From: JABDCI01 sp964475835
Lineage (GTDB): Bacteria > Verrucomicrobiota > Verrucomicrobiia > JABWAM01
Assembly (NCBI GenBank): GCA_964475835.1
Contig: CAYYYL010000005.1
Span: 1-64,000, forward strand
Direction: 5' to 3'
Length of the DNA stretch: 64,000 nucleotides
A model generated the notes under the pieces. That model saw nothing but the letters and a program-made list of their open reading frames with translations, did not search any database and was not told where the DNA came from. Position 1 is the stretch's first letter. Every line of letters begins with the position of its first letter. Positions 54,352 to 63,616 of the stretch are shown here, one piece after another. The translations under genes and the position numbers were made by a program.

Positions 54352-55617
54352 CTATTTTTTGAAATCCGCGTGATATATTTTTTCATCAAACTCGCTGAGT
54401 TTTGCGTGGATAAGCCGCGGCTGTCCACACTGTCCGGCGATCGCTTCCTGGGTTTTGAGTCCGTGTCCCGTGATGCATAGCACCATGGATTCCCCGGCAC
54501 TGATCTTTCCGGTGGCGACCAGTTTTTTTGCACAGGCAACAGTGACGCCTCCCGCGGTTTCGGCAAAGATGCCTTCACAGCGTGCGAGAAGCTGGATGCC
54601 CTCGACAATCTCGGGATCGCTGACATCCTCACATGCGGCGTTGGTTTCGCGGATGCTCTTGATGGCGTAGTAACCGTCGGCGGGGGTTCCAATGGCGAGG
54701 GATTTGGCGATGGTTTTGGGAGCGGCGACGGGTTTCAGAATGTCCGTTCCGGCCTTGTATGCCTGGCTGATGGGTGAGCAACCCGTGGCCTGCGCGCCAT
54801 GGATCCGGCATTCGGTGGTTGTCATCAAACCAACCTTTTTCATCTCCAGGATGGATTTGTGGATTTTTGTAAGGAGGGAGCCGGAGGCCATCGGCACCAC
54901 GATGTTGTCGGGGAGTTTCCAGCCGAGCTGTTCGGCGATTTCGTATCCGATGCTCTTGGAGCCCTCGGCATAGTAGGGCCGGACGTTCACATTCACAAAG
55001 GCCCATCCGTACTTGCCGGCGATTTCAGAACAGAGGCGGTTCACCTGATCGTAGGCGCCGTGGATGCCGACGACGTTGGTTCCAAAAACAAGACTGCCGA
55101 GAACCTTGCCTTGTTCGAGGTCGGCGGGAATCAGGACGTAGCTTTTCAATCCCGCACTGGCGGCATTGGCGGCAACGGAGTTGGCAAGATTTCCCGTGGA
55201 GGCGCAGGCGACGGTGGTGAAACCGAGTTCCCTGGCGCGGGAGAGAGCCACGGAGACGACGCGGTCCTTGAAGGAGAGCGTGGGATAGTTGACGGTATCA
55301 TTTTTGACGTAGCATTCACGCACACCAAGTTCCTTCGCAAGCCGGTCTGCTTTGACGAGAGGGGTGAAGCCGACCTGGGCACCCACGGTGGGTTCGCCTT
55401 CGATGGGGAGCAGTTCCTTGTAACGCCACATCGATTTGGGGCGGTTCGCGATTTTTTCGCGGGAAATGGATTTTTTGATGGAAGTGTAGTTATAGTCCAC
55501 CTCCAGCGGACCGAAACAGAATTCACACACGTGCGTGGCTTCGGCGGGGTACAAACGACCGCATTCGCGGCATTTGAGTCCGGTGAAGAATCCTTTGGAA
55601 TGTGGGTGCATAGGCAT
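54352..55617 (-). CDS. thrC: threonine-synthase-like PLP enzyme with N-terminal zinc ribbon
   Basis: A 421-residue fold-type II PLP enzyme. A zinc-ribbon-like start (C..C...........C..C, residues ~16-34) precedes the catalytic domain. The PLP Lys lies in TLSFKDRVVSVA (~117), and the phosphate loop in ASTGNLANS. The usual assignment is threonine synthase (O-phosphohomoserine to threonine). However, it is the first gene after a SAM-I riboswitch, followed by a sulfur carrier, an NIL protein and sulfate-reduction genes. It may instead use O-phosphohomoserine with carrier-bound sulfur to make homocysteine. A second, ordinary thrC elsewhere in the genome would strengthen this. ATG at 55617 or two codons later (55611) could start it. 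Confidence 0.88.
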   Translation of the reverse strand: MPMHPHSKGFFTGLKCRECGRLYPAEATHVCEFCFGPLEVDYNYTSIKKSISREKIANRPKSMWRYKELLPIEGEPTVGAQVGFTPLVKADRLAKELGVRECYVKNDTVNYPTLSFKDRVVSVALSRARELGFTTVACASTGNLANSVAANAASAGLKSYVLIPADLEQGKVLGSLVFGTNVVGIHGAYDQVNRLCSEIAGKYGWAFVNVNVRPYYAEGSKSIGYEIAEQLGWKLPDNIVVPMASGSLLTKIHKSILEMKKVGLMTTTECRIHGAQATGCSPISQAYKAGTDILKPVAAPKTIAKSLAIGTPADGYYAIKSIRETNAACEDVSDPEIVEGIQLLARCEGIFAETAGGVTVACAKKLVATGKISAGESMVLCITGHGLKTQEAIAGQCGQPRLIHAKLSEFDEKIYHADFKK

Positions 55618-55721
55618 AGCGAGGGCGGATCGACAGGCAGCGCGATAATCTTCGGTTCGAAGAGCTCCCTAAGGATAACTCTTCTCAGCGAAGACGAATC
55701 CAGAGAAGAGGTGCTTTTCCT

Positions 55722-55838
55722 CTCATCTTTTCCCGGATTTGCATCCAGGCTGGATTTGGCACCTTGGCCCTCAAAGCTTTCGCTCCGAGGCGGTTGTCGT
55801 GGTATCGCAGGGCCAGTCCCTCCACCACTCTTGATGAG
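55722..55838 (-). promoter_or_regulatory. SAM-I (S-box) riboswitch
   Basis: On the minus strand the 117 bases match the SAM-I aptamer. P1 pairs CTCATC with GATGAG. The conserved blocks ATCAAGAG, GGAGGGACTGGCCC, the CAACC turn, GGTGCCAAATCC and the final AGATGAG are present in order. An 8-pair hairpin (CTCTTCTC with GAGAAGAG, 55676-55707) follows within the leader. The aptamer's 3' strand GATGAGAGG can partly pair with CCTCTTCTC, giving an alternative fold. The U tract after the hairpin is weak, so control may be by termination or by translation. It should turn the thrC-moaD-NIL-cysHDNC operon down when SAM is plentiful. Confidence 0.93.
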
Positions 55839-55927
55839 TTGGAACTATCGTAGCAGAAGATGGGGGGATGGCAAGTCGTAATTGGGAGGGTTGGGGAATG
55901 CGTGGCCCTATCATCGGTAGCAGGCTG

Positions 55928-56371
55928 TTAGGAGCGGGCCACCAAGGTTCCTCCAACCACGATGAGAAGGGCCCCGATGAGGAGGGGGGTGACATGGACG
56001 TTTTTCCATTCCGAATAGAGCCAGAGGCTGAGGAGGACGACCACCATGGTGTTCATATTATAAAGGGGAGCCAGCCTAGAGAGTGGGGTTCCGTACTTGA
56101 AAAGAGCCATGGCCACGAGGCCCATGGCAACGGTCCAGCAGACGCCGATCAGGACGGCGTACGACCCTGAGGAGATCGAAATGGTACGATTGGGCATAAA
56201 GGCGCAGAAGAGGGCTCCTGCAATAACCGCCCCCAATCCCGCGCAGAGAAGGTAGGGGCCGATTCCGATTCCCGCCTGAATGGATGCTTTTTGAAAAAAA
56301 CCGCCGATTCCAAAGATTAGTGCGGGGAGAAGACCTCCGATCAGGATACCCATCATGTGCGATTGATTCAT
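55928..56371 (-). CDS. EamA-like four-helix membrane protein
   Basis: A 147-residue integral membrane protein with about five hydrophobic helices. It contains a GGFFQKASI segment near the N-terminus, a PLYNMNTMVVVLLSLWLYSEWK block and a final helix IGALLIVVGGTLVARS, as in the half-size proteins of the EamA/DMT transporter superfamily. Half-size DMT proteins function as dimers. The substrate is unknown. It stands between the SAM riboswitch and xseA on the minus strand, and nothing in its neighbourhood shows its role. Confidence 0.75.
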   Translation of the reverse strand: MNQSHMMGILIGGLLPALIFGIGGFFQKASIQAGIGIGPYLLCAGLGAVIAGALFCAFMPNRTISISSGSYAVLIGVCWTVAMGLVAMALFKYGTPLSRLAPLYNMNTMVVVLLSLWLYSEWKNVHVTPLLIGALLIVVGGTLVARS

Positions 56372-56486
56372 GCCCTGAGCGTAGCAGGATGTTGGTTAGT
56401 TGGGAATGGTTCCTGAATATTTGAAGCAGGTGGGGATGATGGTGTTTTTTTCTCCACCGTGGGGGTGGTTCAGGTTAATTTGGGAG

Positions 56487-57860
56487 ATGCCCGAGACGAC
56501 GATGGAGGAAAGTCCGATAGAATCCAGGGTCTATTCCATTTCCGAGCTGACCCGTCGGATAAGGACCACGCTGGAGCGTGTCGTGGGAGCTGTCTGGATT
56601 GAAGGGGAGGTCTCCAATCTCAGCTATCAACCGAGCGGTCATGTCTATTTCACCCTGAAGGATGCGAACTCCCAACTCGGTGCGGTGATGTTTCGTTCCG
56701 AAGCTTCGAGAATGAGGTTTCGTCTCAAGGAGGGAATGCTTGTCCAGGGGTTTGGACGCATCACCGTTTACGAAAAGCGGGGAAACTATCAAATCATTCT
56801 TGAAACGGTTCAGGAAACCGGAAAGGGAAATCTGCAGGCGGCTTTTGAGAGGCTGAAACGTAAACTGGAGGGCGAGGGGTTGTTTGCCCCGGCAAGAAAG
56901 CGTGCGCTTCCTGTGTTTCCGGGTACGGTGGGGTTGATTACGTCACCCACGGGGGCGGCCATTCGTGATTTTTGTCGTGTATTGCATCGGCGTTTCCCTG
57001 GCATTCGCATTGTCGTCGCCCCCACACGGGTGCAGGGGGATGGGGCTGCACAGGAGATCGCGGCGGCGGTGGAGTTGTTGAATATCGTGGCGGCGGGTGC
57101 AGATCCGTGTTCCATCGATGTGATTGCGATTGTCCGTGGTGGCGGGTCCATCGAGGATTTATGGGCGTTCAATGAGGAGGTGGTGGCGCGGGCGGTCGCG
57201 CGGTCGAAGGTTCCCACAATTTCCGGGGTAGGACATGAAATTGATTTTACGATTTGTGATTTTGTGGCTGATGTCCGTGCGGCGACCCCCAGCATGGCAG
57301 CTGAGATGATTATTCGTCCAAGAGACGAATATCTGGGGGAACTCCGGCAGCTGGCACGCTCCCTCTACAACTCGTCCCGGCTGGCGCTTGGGGCGCGCCG
57401 CGATCTTTTGATCGAATTGCGTGAATCCCTGCGTCAACAGGAACCGAGGGTTCATCTGCGCCAGGTGCGTCAGCGACTCGATGAAGCCGCGTCGGCATTG
57501 CAGGATGCGATGCGGCGGCATCTTTCCAACCAGCGCGAACGATGGCAGCAGGCCGCTCATCGGATGCAGGAATTGACACCAAAAGTGTTTGTGGAGAGGA
57601 AACGTTCCACCCTTCAGCATCTTAAACAGCGAATGGAAGCGGGACAGGCCCGGTTATTCAGCCGGGTCCGCCATCGCCTGGAACTGGGGAGTCAGCGGCT
57701 GGAGTTGTTGAGTCCGAACGCCACGCTCGCACGCGGATATTCCATCACCTTGGATGAAATCTCCGGAAAAGTGGTGCGATCGACCCGGATGGCCAAGGTG
57801 GGAATGCGTCTCACCACAAGGTTTCCCGATGGAGTGATAAAGAGCCGAGTGGAGGATTGA
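56487..57860 (+). CDS. xseA: exodeoxyribonuclease VII large subunit
   Basis: The catalytic subunit of exonuclease VII, which degrades single-stranded DNA. An N-terminal OB-fold (~10-110; WIEGEVSNLSYQPSGHVYFTLKD) precedes the catalytic region with GLITSPTGAAIRDF, the RGGGSIEDLWAFNEE block and SGVGHEIDFT. A long coiled-coil follows, ending in the family's ARGYSI signature. Start choice: ATG 56487 or 56502; the longer frame to 56400 is unconserved. xseB is not adjacent. The gene is convergent with hflX. Confidence 0.95.
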   Translation: MPETTMEESPIESRVYSISELTRRIRTTLERVVGAVWIEGEVSNLSYQPSGHVYFTLKDANSQLGAVMFRSEASRMRFRLKEGMLVQGFGRITVYEKRGNYQIILETVQETGKGNLQAAFERLKRKLEGEGLFAPARKRALPVFPGTVGLITSPTGAAIRDFCRVLHRRFPGIRIVVAPTRVQGDGAAQEIAAAVELLNIVAAGADPCSIDVIAIVRGGGSIEDLWAFNEEVVARAVARSKVPTISGVGHEIDFTICDFVADVRAATPSMAAEMIIRPRDEYLGELRQLARSLYNSSRLALGARRDLLIELRESLRQQEPRVHLRQVRQRLDEAASALQDAMRRHLSNQRERWQQAAHRMQELTPKVFVERKRSTLQHLKQRMEAGQARLFSRVRHRLELGSQRLELLSPNATLARGYSITLDEISGKVVRSTRMAKVGMRLTTRFPDGVIKSRVED

Positions 57861-57865
57861 CGCAT

Positions 57866-59233
57866 TCAGACGGTGCGGGCCTTTTTGGGAGAGGAACGTT
57901 TGGTGGTGGTGTTCCCGGTTTTTGCGGGCGTCCTGGGTTTGGATGCCTTGGTTGTCCTTTTGGACACCTGAAAAGGGGTGTAAGTGGGGAGCATTCGTGG
58001 GGGGAGACTTGCAGTGAGGCGGACGTTTTCTCCTTCGTAGTCCTGATGAAGAACGTCGCCATGACGATGCATGGCGGAGATGAGGTCGTAACGGGATTGG
58101 GGGATGAGATATTCCGCGCGTTCCAGCCGGACGGGAAGCTGTTCCACCATGGCGTGTTTCAATTCCTCCACTCCCTCTCCGGTGAGAGCGGAGACAAACA
58201 GGGCGTCCGGAAATTTGCGGCGCAGGTCCATGAGAGTGGCGGGATTTGAAACAGCGTCGATCTTATTGAACACCGTGATCATGTGTTTCACATCGGCACC
58301 GAGTTCCTCGAGCACGCTCATGGTGGTCTCGTGGAATTCAAGAACGGCCTCCTGGGTGGAGTCGAGGACGTGGATCAGAAATTCCGCCAGGACGGATTCT
58401 TCGAGGGTGGCTTTGAAGGATTCCACGAGGGAGTGGGGGAGACGTCGTACAAAACCCACCGTATCCGTGACGAGCAGATCCTGTCCATTGGGCAGCTCGA
58501 GTTTGCGGGTGGTGGTGTCGAGAGTTGCGAAAAGTTTGTCTTCGACAAGAACTTCGGCCCCCGTGAGTTTTCGAAAAAGGGAGGATTTGCCTGCGTTGGT
58601 ATAACCCACGATGGCGGTGTGAGGGGTGGGACGTCGCTGGCGTTGTTTTCGCCGGGTGGCACGCTGGGAGAGAAGTTTGGAGAGTTCCGCCTTCAGGGTG
58701 TCGATGCGTTTCCGAACGAGGCGGCGGTCGGTTTCGAGCTGGGTTTCGCCGGCGCCCATGGCGCCGAATCCGCTCCCGCCCTGACGACTGAGGTGCGTCC
58801 ATGCGCGTGTCAGCCGCGGCAGGGAATATTCCATCCTTGCGAGTTCCACCTGAAGGCGAGCTTCCTTCGTCTGGGCGCGCCGGTCGAAGATGTCGAGGAT
58901 CACCTCCTCGCGGTCGATCACGGCAAGCTTGGACAACTTTTCCCAGTTCCTCTGTTGTCCGGGACTGATTGGAGAGTCGAAGATGACGACGTCCGCCTGG
59001 TGTTTTTGCGCCTCGACCATAATTTCATCGGCCTTCCCAGTTCCGACGAAAAAGCGGGCGTGGGCCTGATGCATGCGAACCAGGGTCTGGCCGACGATCA
59101 CAATGCCGAGGGTTTCGACAAGCTGACGGAGTTCGTCCAGGAGGCTGGCCGCCTCTTCCCGGGTTTCGTGGAGACAGATGCCGACGAGATAGGCGCGACG
59201 TTTTGCGGGAGTGGTTGAGGTCCAGGAATTCAT
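57866..59233 (-). CDS. hflX: ribosome-associated GTPase HflX
   Basis: A 455-residue GTPase that binds the 50S subunit and helps to split or rescue stalled ribosomes. The N-terminal HflX domain has the GKADEI loop, a coiled region and the GGSGFGAMGAGETQLE motif. The G domain carries G1 GYTNAGKSS, G3 DTVGFVRRLP and G4 NKID. A basic tail of about 40 Lys/Arg/Thr/Pro residues at the C-terminus is unusual and may bind RNA. The gene starts 21 bases downstream of the BamE-like gene's stop. Confidence 0.96.
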   Translation of the reverse strand: MNSWTSTTPAKRRAYLVGICLHETREEAASLLDELRQLVETLGIVIVGQTLVRMHQAHARFFVGTGKADEIMVEAQKHQADVVIFDSPISPGQQRNWEKLSKLAVIDREEVILDIFDRRAQTKEARLQVELARMEYSLPRLTRAWTHLSRQGGSGFGAMGAGETQLETDRRLVRKRIDTLKAELSKLLSQRATRRKQRQRRPTPHTAIVGYTNAGKSSLFRKLTGAEVLVEDKLFATLDTTTRKLELPNGQDLLVTDTVGFVRRLPHSLVESFKATLEESVLAEFLIHVLDSTQEAVLEFHETTMSVLEELGADVKHMITVFNKIDAVSNPATLMDLRRKFPDALFVSALTGEGVEELKHAMVEQLPVRLERAEYLIPQSRYDLISAMHRHGDVLHQDYEGENVRLTASLPPRMLPTYTPFQVSKRTTKASKPRTPAKTGNTTTKRSSPKKARTV

Positions 59234-59253
59234 TTCACCTTTTCGACTCCCTG

Positions 59254-59940
59254 CTAGCGCTTCTCCGTCGGATTCATTTGTTGCGGGTTGTCGGTGTTCA
59301 CCTCGAATCGGATGACTTTTTTATCCTGGAAGAAAACGACCTTGGAACCTGTTACCACCTTTTGGTAGATGGTGGAAATGTAGTTGGTTCCATGAATGAT
59401 GGTTTGGGTCTGAATGGGCACCATTTTGTAGGAAATGTAAGACCATTTCTCGGAGTTTCCGGAGGGTTCAACCACGCTGGATTTGGAGCTGGGTCTGCCG
59501 AGGATTTTGATGACGGCCTCATCGGGCATTCCCACGAGGATTTCCTTTCGTGCGATGGCGTCCTTGATTTTCTCCTCATCGGCACGCTTGTCTTCGATCT
59601 GTTTGATGATGGGTTCGGGGATGGGTTCAAGGTCACTGGCAAGCACCCAGCCCTCCGCCTTTCCATTGGTCACGCGTGCCTCCACGAGGTGACGGTCCGA
59701 GCCGATGCCGATGAGCTTTACGGTGACACCCTCCGCGAGCCCATCAATGGGGCTGTCGCCTTCACGGCTGAAAGTAAGGACGGTCCGGTGGAGGGTTTTG
59801 AGCGCCACCGGTTTCTTCAGATAGTCGTCCACATAGACCACATCCATTCGAAGGCGTTCCGCAAAGAGGGAAAGGGCTGCAAAGCTCAGGAGAACGGTCA
59901 AACTCCAAAGGATCCATCGTAAACGAGAGGGTGGTTGCAT
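59254..59940 (-). CDS. secreted protein with SH3-like and BamE/SmpA-like segments
   Basis: A 228-residue exported protein with a signal peptide (LRWILWSLTVLLSFAALSLFA). Residues ~35-115 resemble a bacterial SH3-like domain. Residues ~135-160 contain IARKEILVGMPDEAVIKILGRPS, the pattern of BamE/SmpA domains (a GM..E....LG.P turn). BamE-type domains help outer membrane protein assembly, but without a lipobox this is not BamE itself. It may be a cell-envelope adaptor. It is co-directional with the FG-GAP protein and hflX. Confidence 0.7.
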   Translation of the reverse strand: MQPPSRLRWILWSLTVLLSFAALSLFAERLRMDVVYVDDYLKKPVALKTLHRTVLTFSREGDSPIDGLAEGVTVKLIGIGSDRHLVEARVTNGKAEGWVLASDLEPIPEPIIKQIEDKRADEEKIKDAIARKEILVGMPDEAVIKILGRPSSKSSVVEPSGNSEKWSYISYKMVPIQTQTIIHGTNYISTIYQKVVTGSKVVFFQDKKVIRFEVNTDNPQQMNPTEKR

Positions 59941-59962
59941 GGTGAAGGGCTATTGAAGCGAT

Positions 59963-61799
59963 TTATTTGGAAACTGCAACCAAACGGACATCATCCAGGG
60001 TAACGGTGCCCTTGCCGTAAAAGGTGAGTTCAAGATTGCCTGAAATGGGTTTTCCATTGCTGTCGAAATGTTTCTCTTTGGTTCCGCTGAAGCGGAAGGT
60101 TCGCCGGTATTGATTCCAGGAACTGCTGACGGGAACGACGTCCTGGAACTTGTGTTCCACCGATCGGGGTGGACCCTTGGGATCGTTGGCATTGGGAACT
60201 TCCTCATTGTACGAGATGAAGTAACTGATTTTCATGTTTTCCCCCTTGCGCCAGAAACTCAGTTCATATTCCTTGCCCATAAGGAATTGGGAGACGGAGG
60301 CGTTCATGGAGTAGACTCCCTCGGTGAATCCGTTGTTTATGCCTGGTAATCCCGCAGACTGGATCATCATCCACCCAAAGAACTGGTTGTACCACGAAAG
60401 TTGGAAGGCGAGTTTGCCTTCCCTGGGGTCGAGAGCGGGGGCGTCCTCGATGCTGACGAGTTGTGGGATGGGACAGGAGGGTTCCCATGGCCGGCCCTGT
60501 TCCACGGCGCTGCTCCGGGCGGAGTTGTCCCAGTTGCTCGGAGTTTTGTAGTCCTTTGCGATATCCACGCCTTTGATCGGGGCTCCGGCGAGGAGGGTTG
60601 GGTTTTTTTTGTCACCACTGCCGAGGGCTACCATGAGGGTTCCGTTTGCCGTGCCATAGAGAATGTCGGGACGTCCGTCCTCGTTGAAGTCACACACATA
60701 GGCACAGGTGACGTAACCGAGTTTTTCGTCGGATCCGATTCGGAGGGTTGAACCTGGTTCGAGGGGTCGGACTTTGTTGGTTGTGGGGGCTGTGTCCCGG
60801 GAACCAGGGTAGAGCGTGATGCGTCCATCGCGGTCACTGACCACCAGATCTGGAATGCCGTCCCCGTTCCAGTCGTAAACGCATGGGGAAAGGACCTCCC
60901 GTCCGTCGCCATAGGCGAGTGTGAACTTGGATTCCGTCTTGAAAACGGGATTCGCCTTGGTGCCGGTATTGAGCCAGATCCGAATCGAGTTTGCAGAATA
61001 GGATCCATCGCCGACGAGGAGGTCGGGAACGTTATCCCCATTCCAATCGAAGAGGAAGGGTGCGGAGTAATTGCCCACATGGATAGGTTCTCCCCCCTCC
61101 ATCACCTTAAGGGCTTGATATCCCGCTTGGGGATGGGGTGATGGGGCGGGGGCGAACCAACGGGGTTTGCCCATGGAGGTCACCCATTGGGGTTCCTGCC
61201 GGGAGCCCAGATTGAGAAGGAGGCTCACGTCTCCTTCGATGTTTCCAAAAAGTATGTCGATTTTGCCGTCACCATTCCAGTCCACGGCATGGATCCGGGC
61301 CGCGGTTCCGAGATAAGTTTGCACGATGGTGGCATGATCGAACGCGGGTTGTCCTTTTTTTCCGATGTTCGGGTACCAATAAAGGTATCCGAGGGGGCTG
61401 GCGACAATTAGGTCCGGTAGCCCATCGCCGTTCACATCAACGAAGGAAAGGGAGGGAGCGAACGGGGTTGGGGCGTAGCTGTTTCCTGTTTCGCGATTGA
61501 AGACGATGGAATTGCCGCGCAACACCCTCAGGTTCCCGGTGTTTTCCACGCCATCATCGAGATTAGAGAACGCCGTGGAGCGTTCGAATCCCCCATTGGT
61601 AAGAAGGTTTTTTGGGGGGGGAGGGCTGGGNNNNNNNNNNCTTTTCTTTTTTTGATCTCGCCGTTTCGTGTTCCATTCCCCCTTTGGTTTGATGGTTTTT
61701 TGGGGGGGTTGGGGGGGGTGGAGCGGCGAGGATGGAAAGTAGGGGAATCATGCAAAACACCATCGTCAGGGCTCTCCTGAAGTGAGGCCCTGACTTCAT
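59963..61799 (-). CDS. secreted FG-GAP/VCBS-repeat protein, interrupted by an assembly gap
   Basis: A signal peptide (FRRALTMVFCMIPLLSILAA) begins at ATG 61799. The main reading frame resumes after the gap with KNLLTNGGFE, a jelly-roll start. The two frames differ by one with the nominal 10 N, so the real gap length is unknown. The mature part has about five Ca-binding loops (DVNGDGLPDL, DWNGDGKIDI, DWNGDNVPDL, DWNGDGIPDL, DFNEDGRPDI) forming a beta-propeller. A C-terminal carbohydrate-binding-like domain (~380-525) ends with TVTLDDVRLVAV. It is probably surface-exposed and binds glycan. Its ATG overlaps the DUF4159 stop (ATGA), so the two are coupled. Confidence 0.85.
61631..61640. other. 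assembly gap (10 N)
   Basis: Ten N bases lie between homopolymer-rich sequences (runs of G and T on both sides). The gap splits the FG-GAP gene and shifts its frame. The length is a placeholder and the missing sequence may be longer. Confidence 0.99.
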
Positions 61800-63169
61800 C
61801 GGAAGTCCCCGTGTGGAAGGGTGAGGAAGGTGTCCTGATAGCGGGTCAAAAGATAGATCACGGTATTGATGCCGAACTGGTAGCTGGCGATAATACTTTG
61901 ACGATTCACGTTGCGAAAAAATTCGTATTGGTTTTGCATCTCCGTGGATGAGGCTGATCCGGGGGTGTAGATTGCGCCATTGTGCTCAGTTGGAGAGTAC
62001 TTATAGTGGGGGCCCCAACGCGGAAAGTTCACTTGTCGTCCAGGGCTCCAGTCCATGCCAAGATCAACTTCGTCCTTTGGAGTAAGGGCGGCTTCCCAGA
62101 GATCGCTGTAGGCGTTGAGAGTGTAGAAGACGGCGATTTCCCTGCCCACACGGATCGCCTCCACCGGCTCGCGGTAGAAGTTCATTCCCAGGGGGGGAGC
62201 TTTGAAATTAAAGTAGTTGTTGAAGACGGGATGGCGCGCATCGATGGTTTCAAAGTCACGATCGGGGAGAACCTTTTTCATTTCACGACGGATGGCAATG
62301 TCGAAGAGGCTGCGGCGACCCGGGCAGGCGTTGTCAATCCAGAGCGCGCCTCCGAGCATGAGGTATTCCCGAAGATTTTTTGCCTCGGGGTCGGTGAAAT
62401 GAAAATCCTTGTGACCGGTGATGAAGATGAAGGGGGGCTTCACTTTGTCGATCCATTCACGGCTTGCAAGGTTCAATGCCTCGGGAAGGAGATTGGCTTT
62501 TACCCGCCCCTGGCTCCAACGTTCAATTTGAGTCATCAGGTTGTAGAGGCAGTTCCCGTACCACCGTCCATCCGCAAGGACTCCAAAGTTGCAGTTCCAG
62601 TCACCCCCCGCGTACTGGGCGACATAGCAGGTGAATTTAGCCACCGTCTGCCGTCCGCTGCCGGAGGCTCCCGCCCTGCCTCGTTCACCCGTGACTCCTG
62701 CCTCATGGAAGGTGCGCATGCCCTGGAGCCGGGTGAGGTCGGTTTTTTGAATGATGTCGTGAATGTTCTGCTCTGTCCGGACCGCCATGTTATCGGCGAC
62801 GATCATCGGAAGGTCCGGTGGGGGCACGTTAAAGTCCGGCGCCAGTTTTGCCGTGGCGATCCGGTTGACGGTTTTGCTTGGATCTGCGGCCACTTTGACT
62901 TCCACGCGGTGTTCCGGTTCCGCGATGGTGGGTGGTGGGGGTGAGGGAGCTCCCTGGGGCATGGCCACCAGCACATCCCCTTCGCTCTGAAAAATCCCCT
63001 TCAAATCCAGAGACTCGAATACGATGTGTCCTCCAAAAAGAAAGAGACCGATCAGGTGGAGGAGAAAGGCGATGAACAGATAGCGGGTGTTGACCACCCG
63101 CATCGCCCAGCGTTTCAATCGTGCCCGGGGGGAGGGATCGAGCAAGGGATCAGGATCGGGAAGCGACAT
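61796..63169 (-). CDS. DUF4159-containing membrane protein
   Basis: A 457-residue protein with one N-terminal transmembrane helix (YLFIAFLLHLIGLFLFGG, ~30-47), a Pro-rich stretch (~70-85), and a DUF4159 domain (~175-400). Typical blocks are KFTCYVAQYAGGDWNCN, FIFITGHKDFHFTD and the LREYLMLGGALWIDNACPG loop. DUF4159 proteins are common near ExbB/ExbD and gliding or envelope-type complexes in Bacteroidota, Planctomycetota and Verrucomicrobiota. Function unknown; the fold resembles class I glutamine-amidotransferase-like domains, without an evident catalytic triad. Follows two ExbD genes and overlaps the FG-GAP gene. Confidence 0.86.
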   Translation of the reverse strand: MSLPDPDPLLDPSPRARLKRWAMRVVNTRYLFIAFLLHLIGLFLFGGHIVFESLDLKGIFQSEGDVLVAMPQGAPSPPPPTIAEPEHRVEVKVAADPSKTVNRIATAKLAPDFNVPPPDLPMIVADNMAVRTEQNIHDIIQKTDLTRLQGMRTFHEAGVTGERGRAGASGSGRQTVAKFTCYVAQYAGGDWNCNFGVLADGRWYGNCLYNLMTQIERWSQGRVKANLLPEALNLASREWIDKVKPPFIFITGHKDFHFTDPEAKNLREYLMLGGALWIDNACPGRRSLFDIAIRREMKKVLPDRDFETIDARHPVFNNYFNFKAPPLGMNFYREPVEAIRVGREIAVFYTLNAYSDLWEAALTPKDEVDLGMDWSPGRQVNFPRWGPHYKYSPTEHNGAIYTPGSASSTEMQNQYEFFRNVNRQSIIASYQFGINTVIYLLTRYQDTFLTLPHGDFR

Positions 63170-63189
63170 GCAAGGAAAAAGGCGTCAAA

Positions 63190-63612
63190 TTAAGAGCCGT
63201 TGAAGGAGATGTTTTTTACCTTCGCTGCCGAGCAGGCATTGAGCACATCGATCACACGGCGGTGGGGGACATTCTCCTCGGGGACGATCACGACGGGAAT
63301 CCGGTCGTCGAAGAGTTCGATCTGTTCCCTGAGTTTTTCACGAAGTTGCCAGAGTTCCTTGTCCTGCGGTTTTCCAACGGGATCCCCGTTCATGGTGACG
63401 ACTCCATCGGAGTCGATCTGGATCTGCATATCCACGGTGGCATGGGCATCCGTGGCGCCCATTTTGGTTCCGGGTAACCCGATGCCGATTTCGTTTTCGA
63501 CCTGCTTCAAAGCGACGGTGGTCATGAAGAAAATCATCAACACTAGAATCAGATCGATCATGGGCGCGATCTGGAAGCCGACATCGCCGTCCTGGTGTTG
63601 AGCATTCTGCAT
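63190..63612 (-). CDS. ExbD/TolR-family biopolymer transport protein
   Basis: A 140-residue ExbD-like subunit from ATG 63612. It has a single transmembrane helix carrying the key proton-path Asp in APMIDLILVLMIFFM, followed by a periplasmic domain (IQIDSDGVVTMNGDPV, then RIPVVIVPEENVPHRRVIDVLNAC). ExbD pairs with ExbB-type channels to convert the proton gradient into work at the envelope. It starts four bases after the stop of the neighbouring ExbD. The DUF4159 gene follows 20 bases downstream. Confidence 0.92.
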   Translation of the reverse strand: MQNAQHQDGDVGFQIAPMIDLILVLMIFFMTTVALKQVENEIGIGLPGTKMGATDAHATVDMQIQIDSDGVVTMNGDPVGKPQDKELWQLREKLREQIELFDDRIPVVIVPEENVPHRRVIDVLNACSAAKVKNISFNGS

Positions 63613-63616
63613 GGGC

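Noticed and set aside
54799..55881. Long plus-strand open frame of 360 residues
   Set aside because: It mirrors the thrC-like gene and runs over the SAM riboswitch; antisense shadow.
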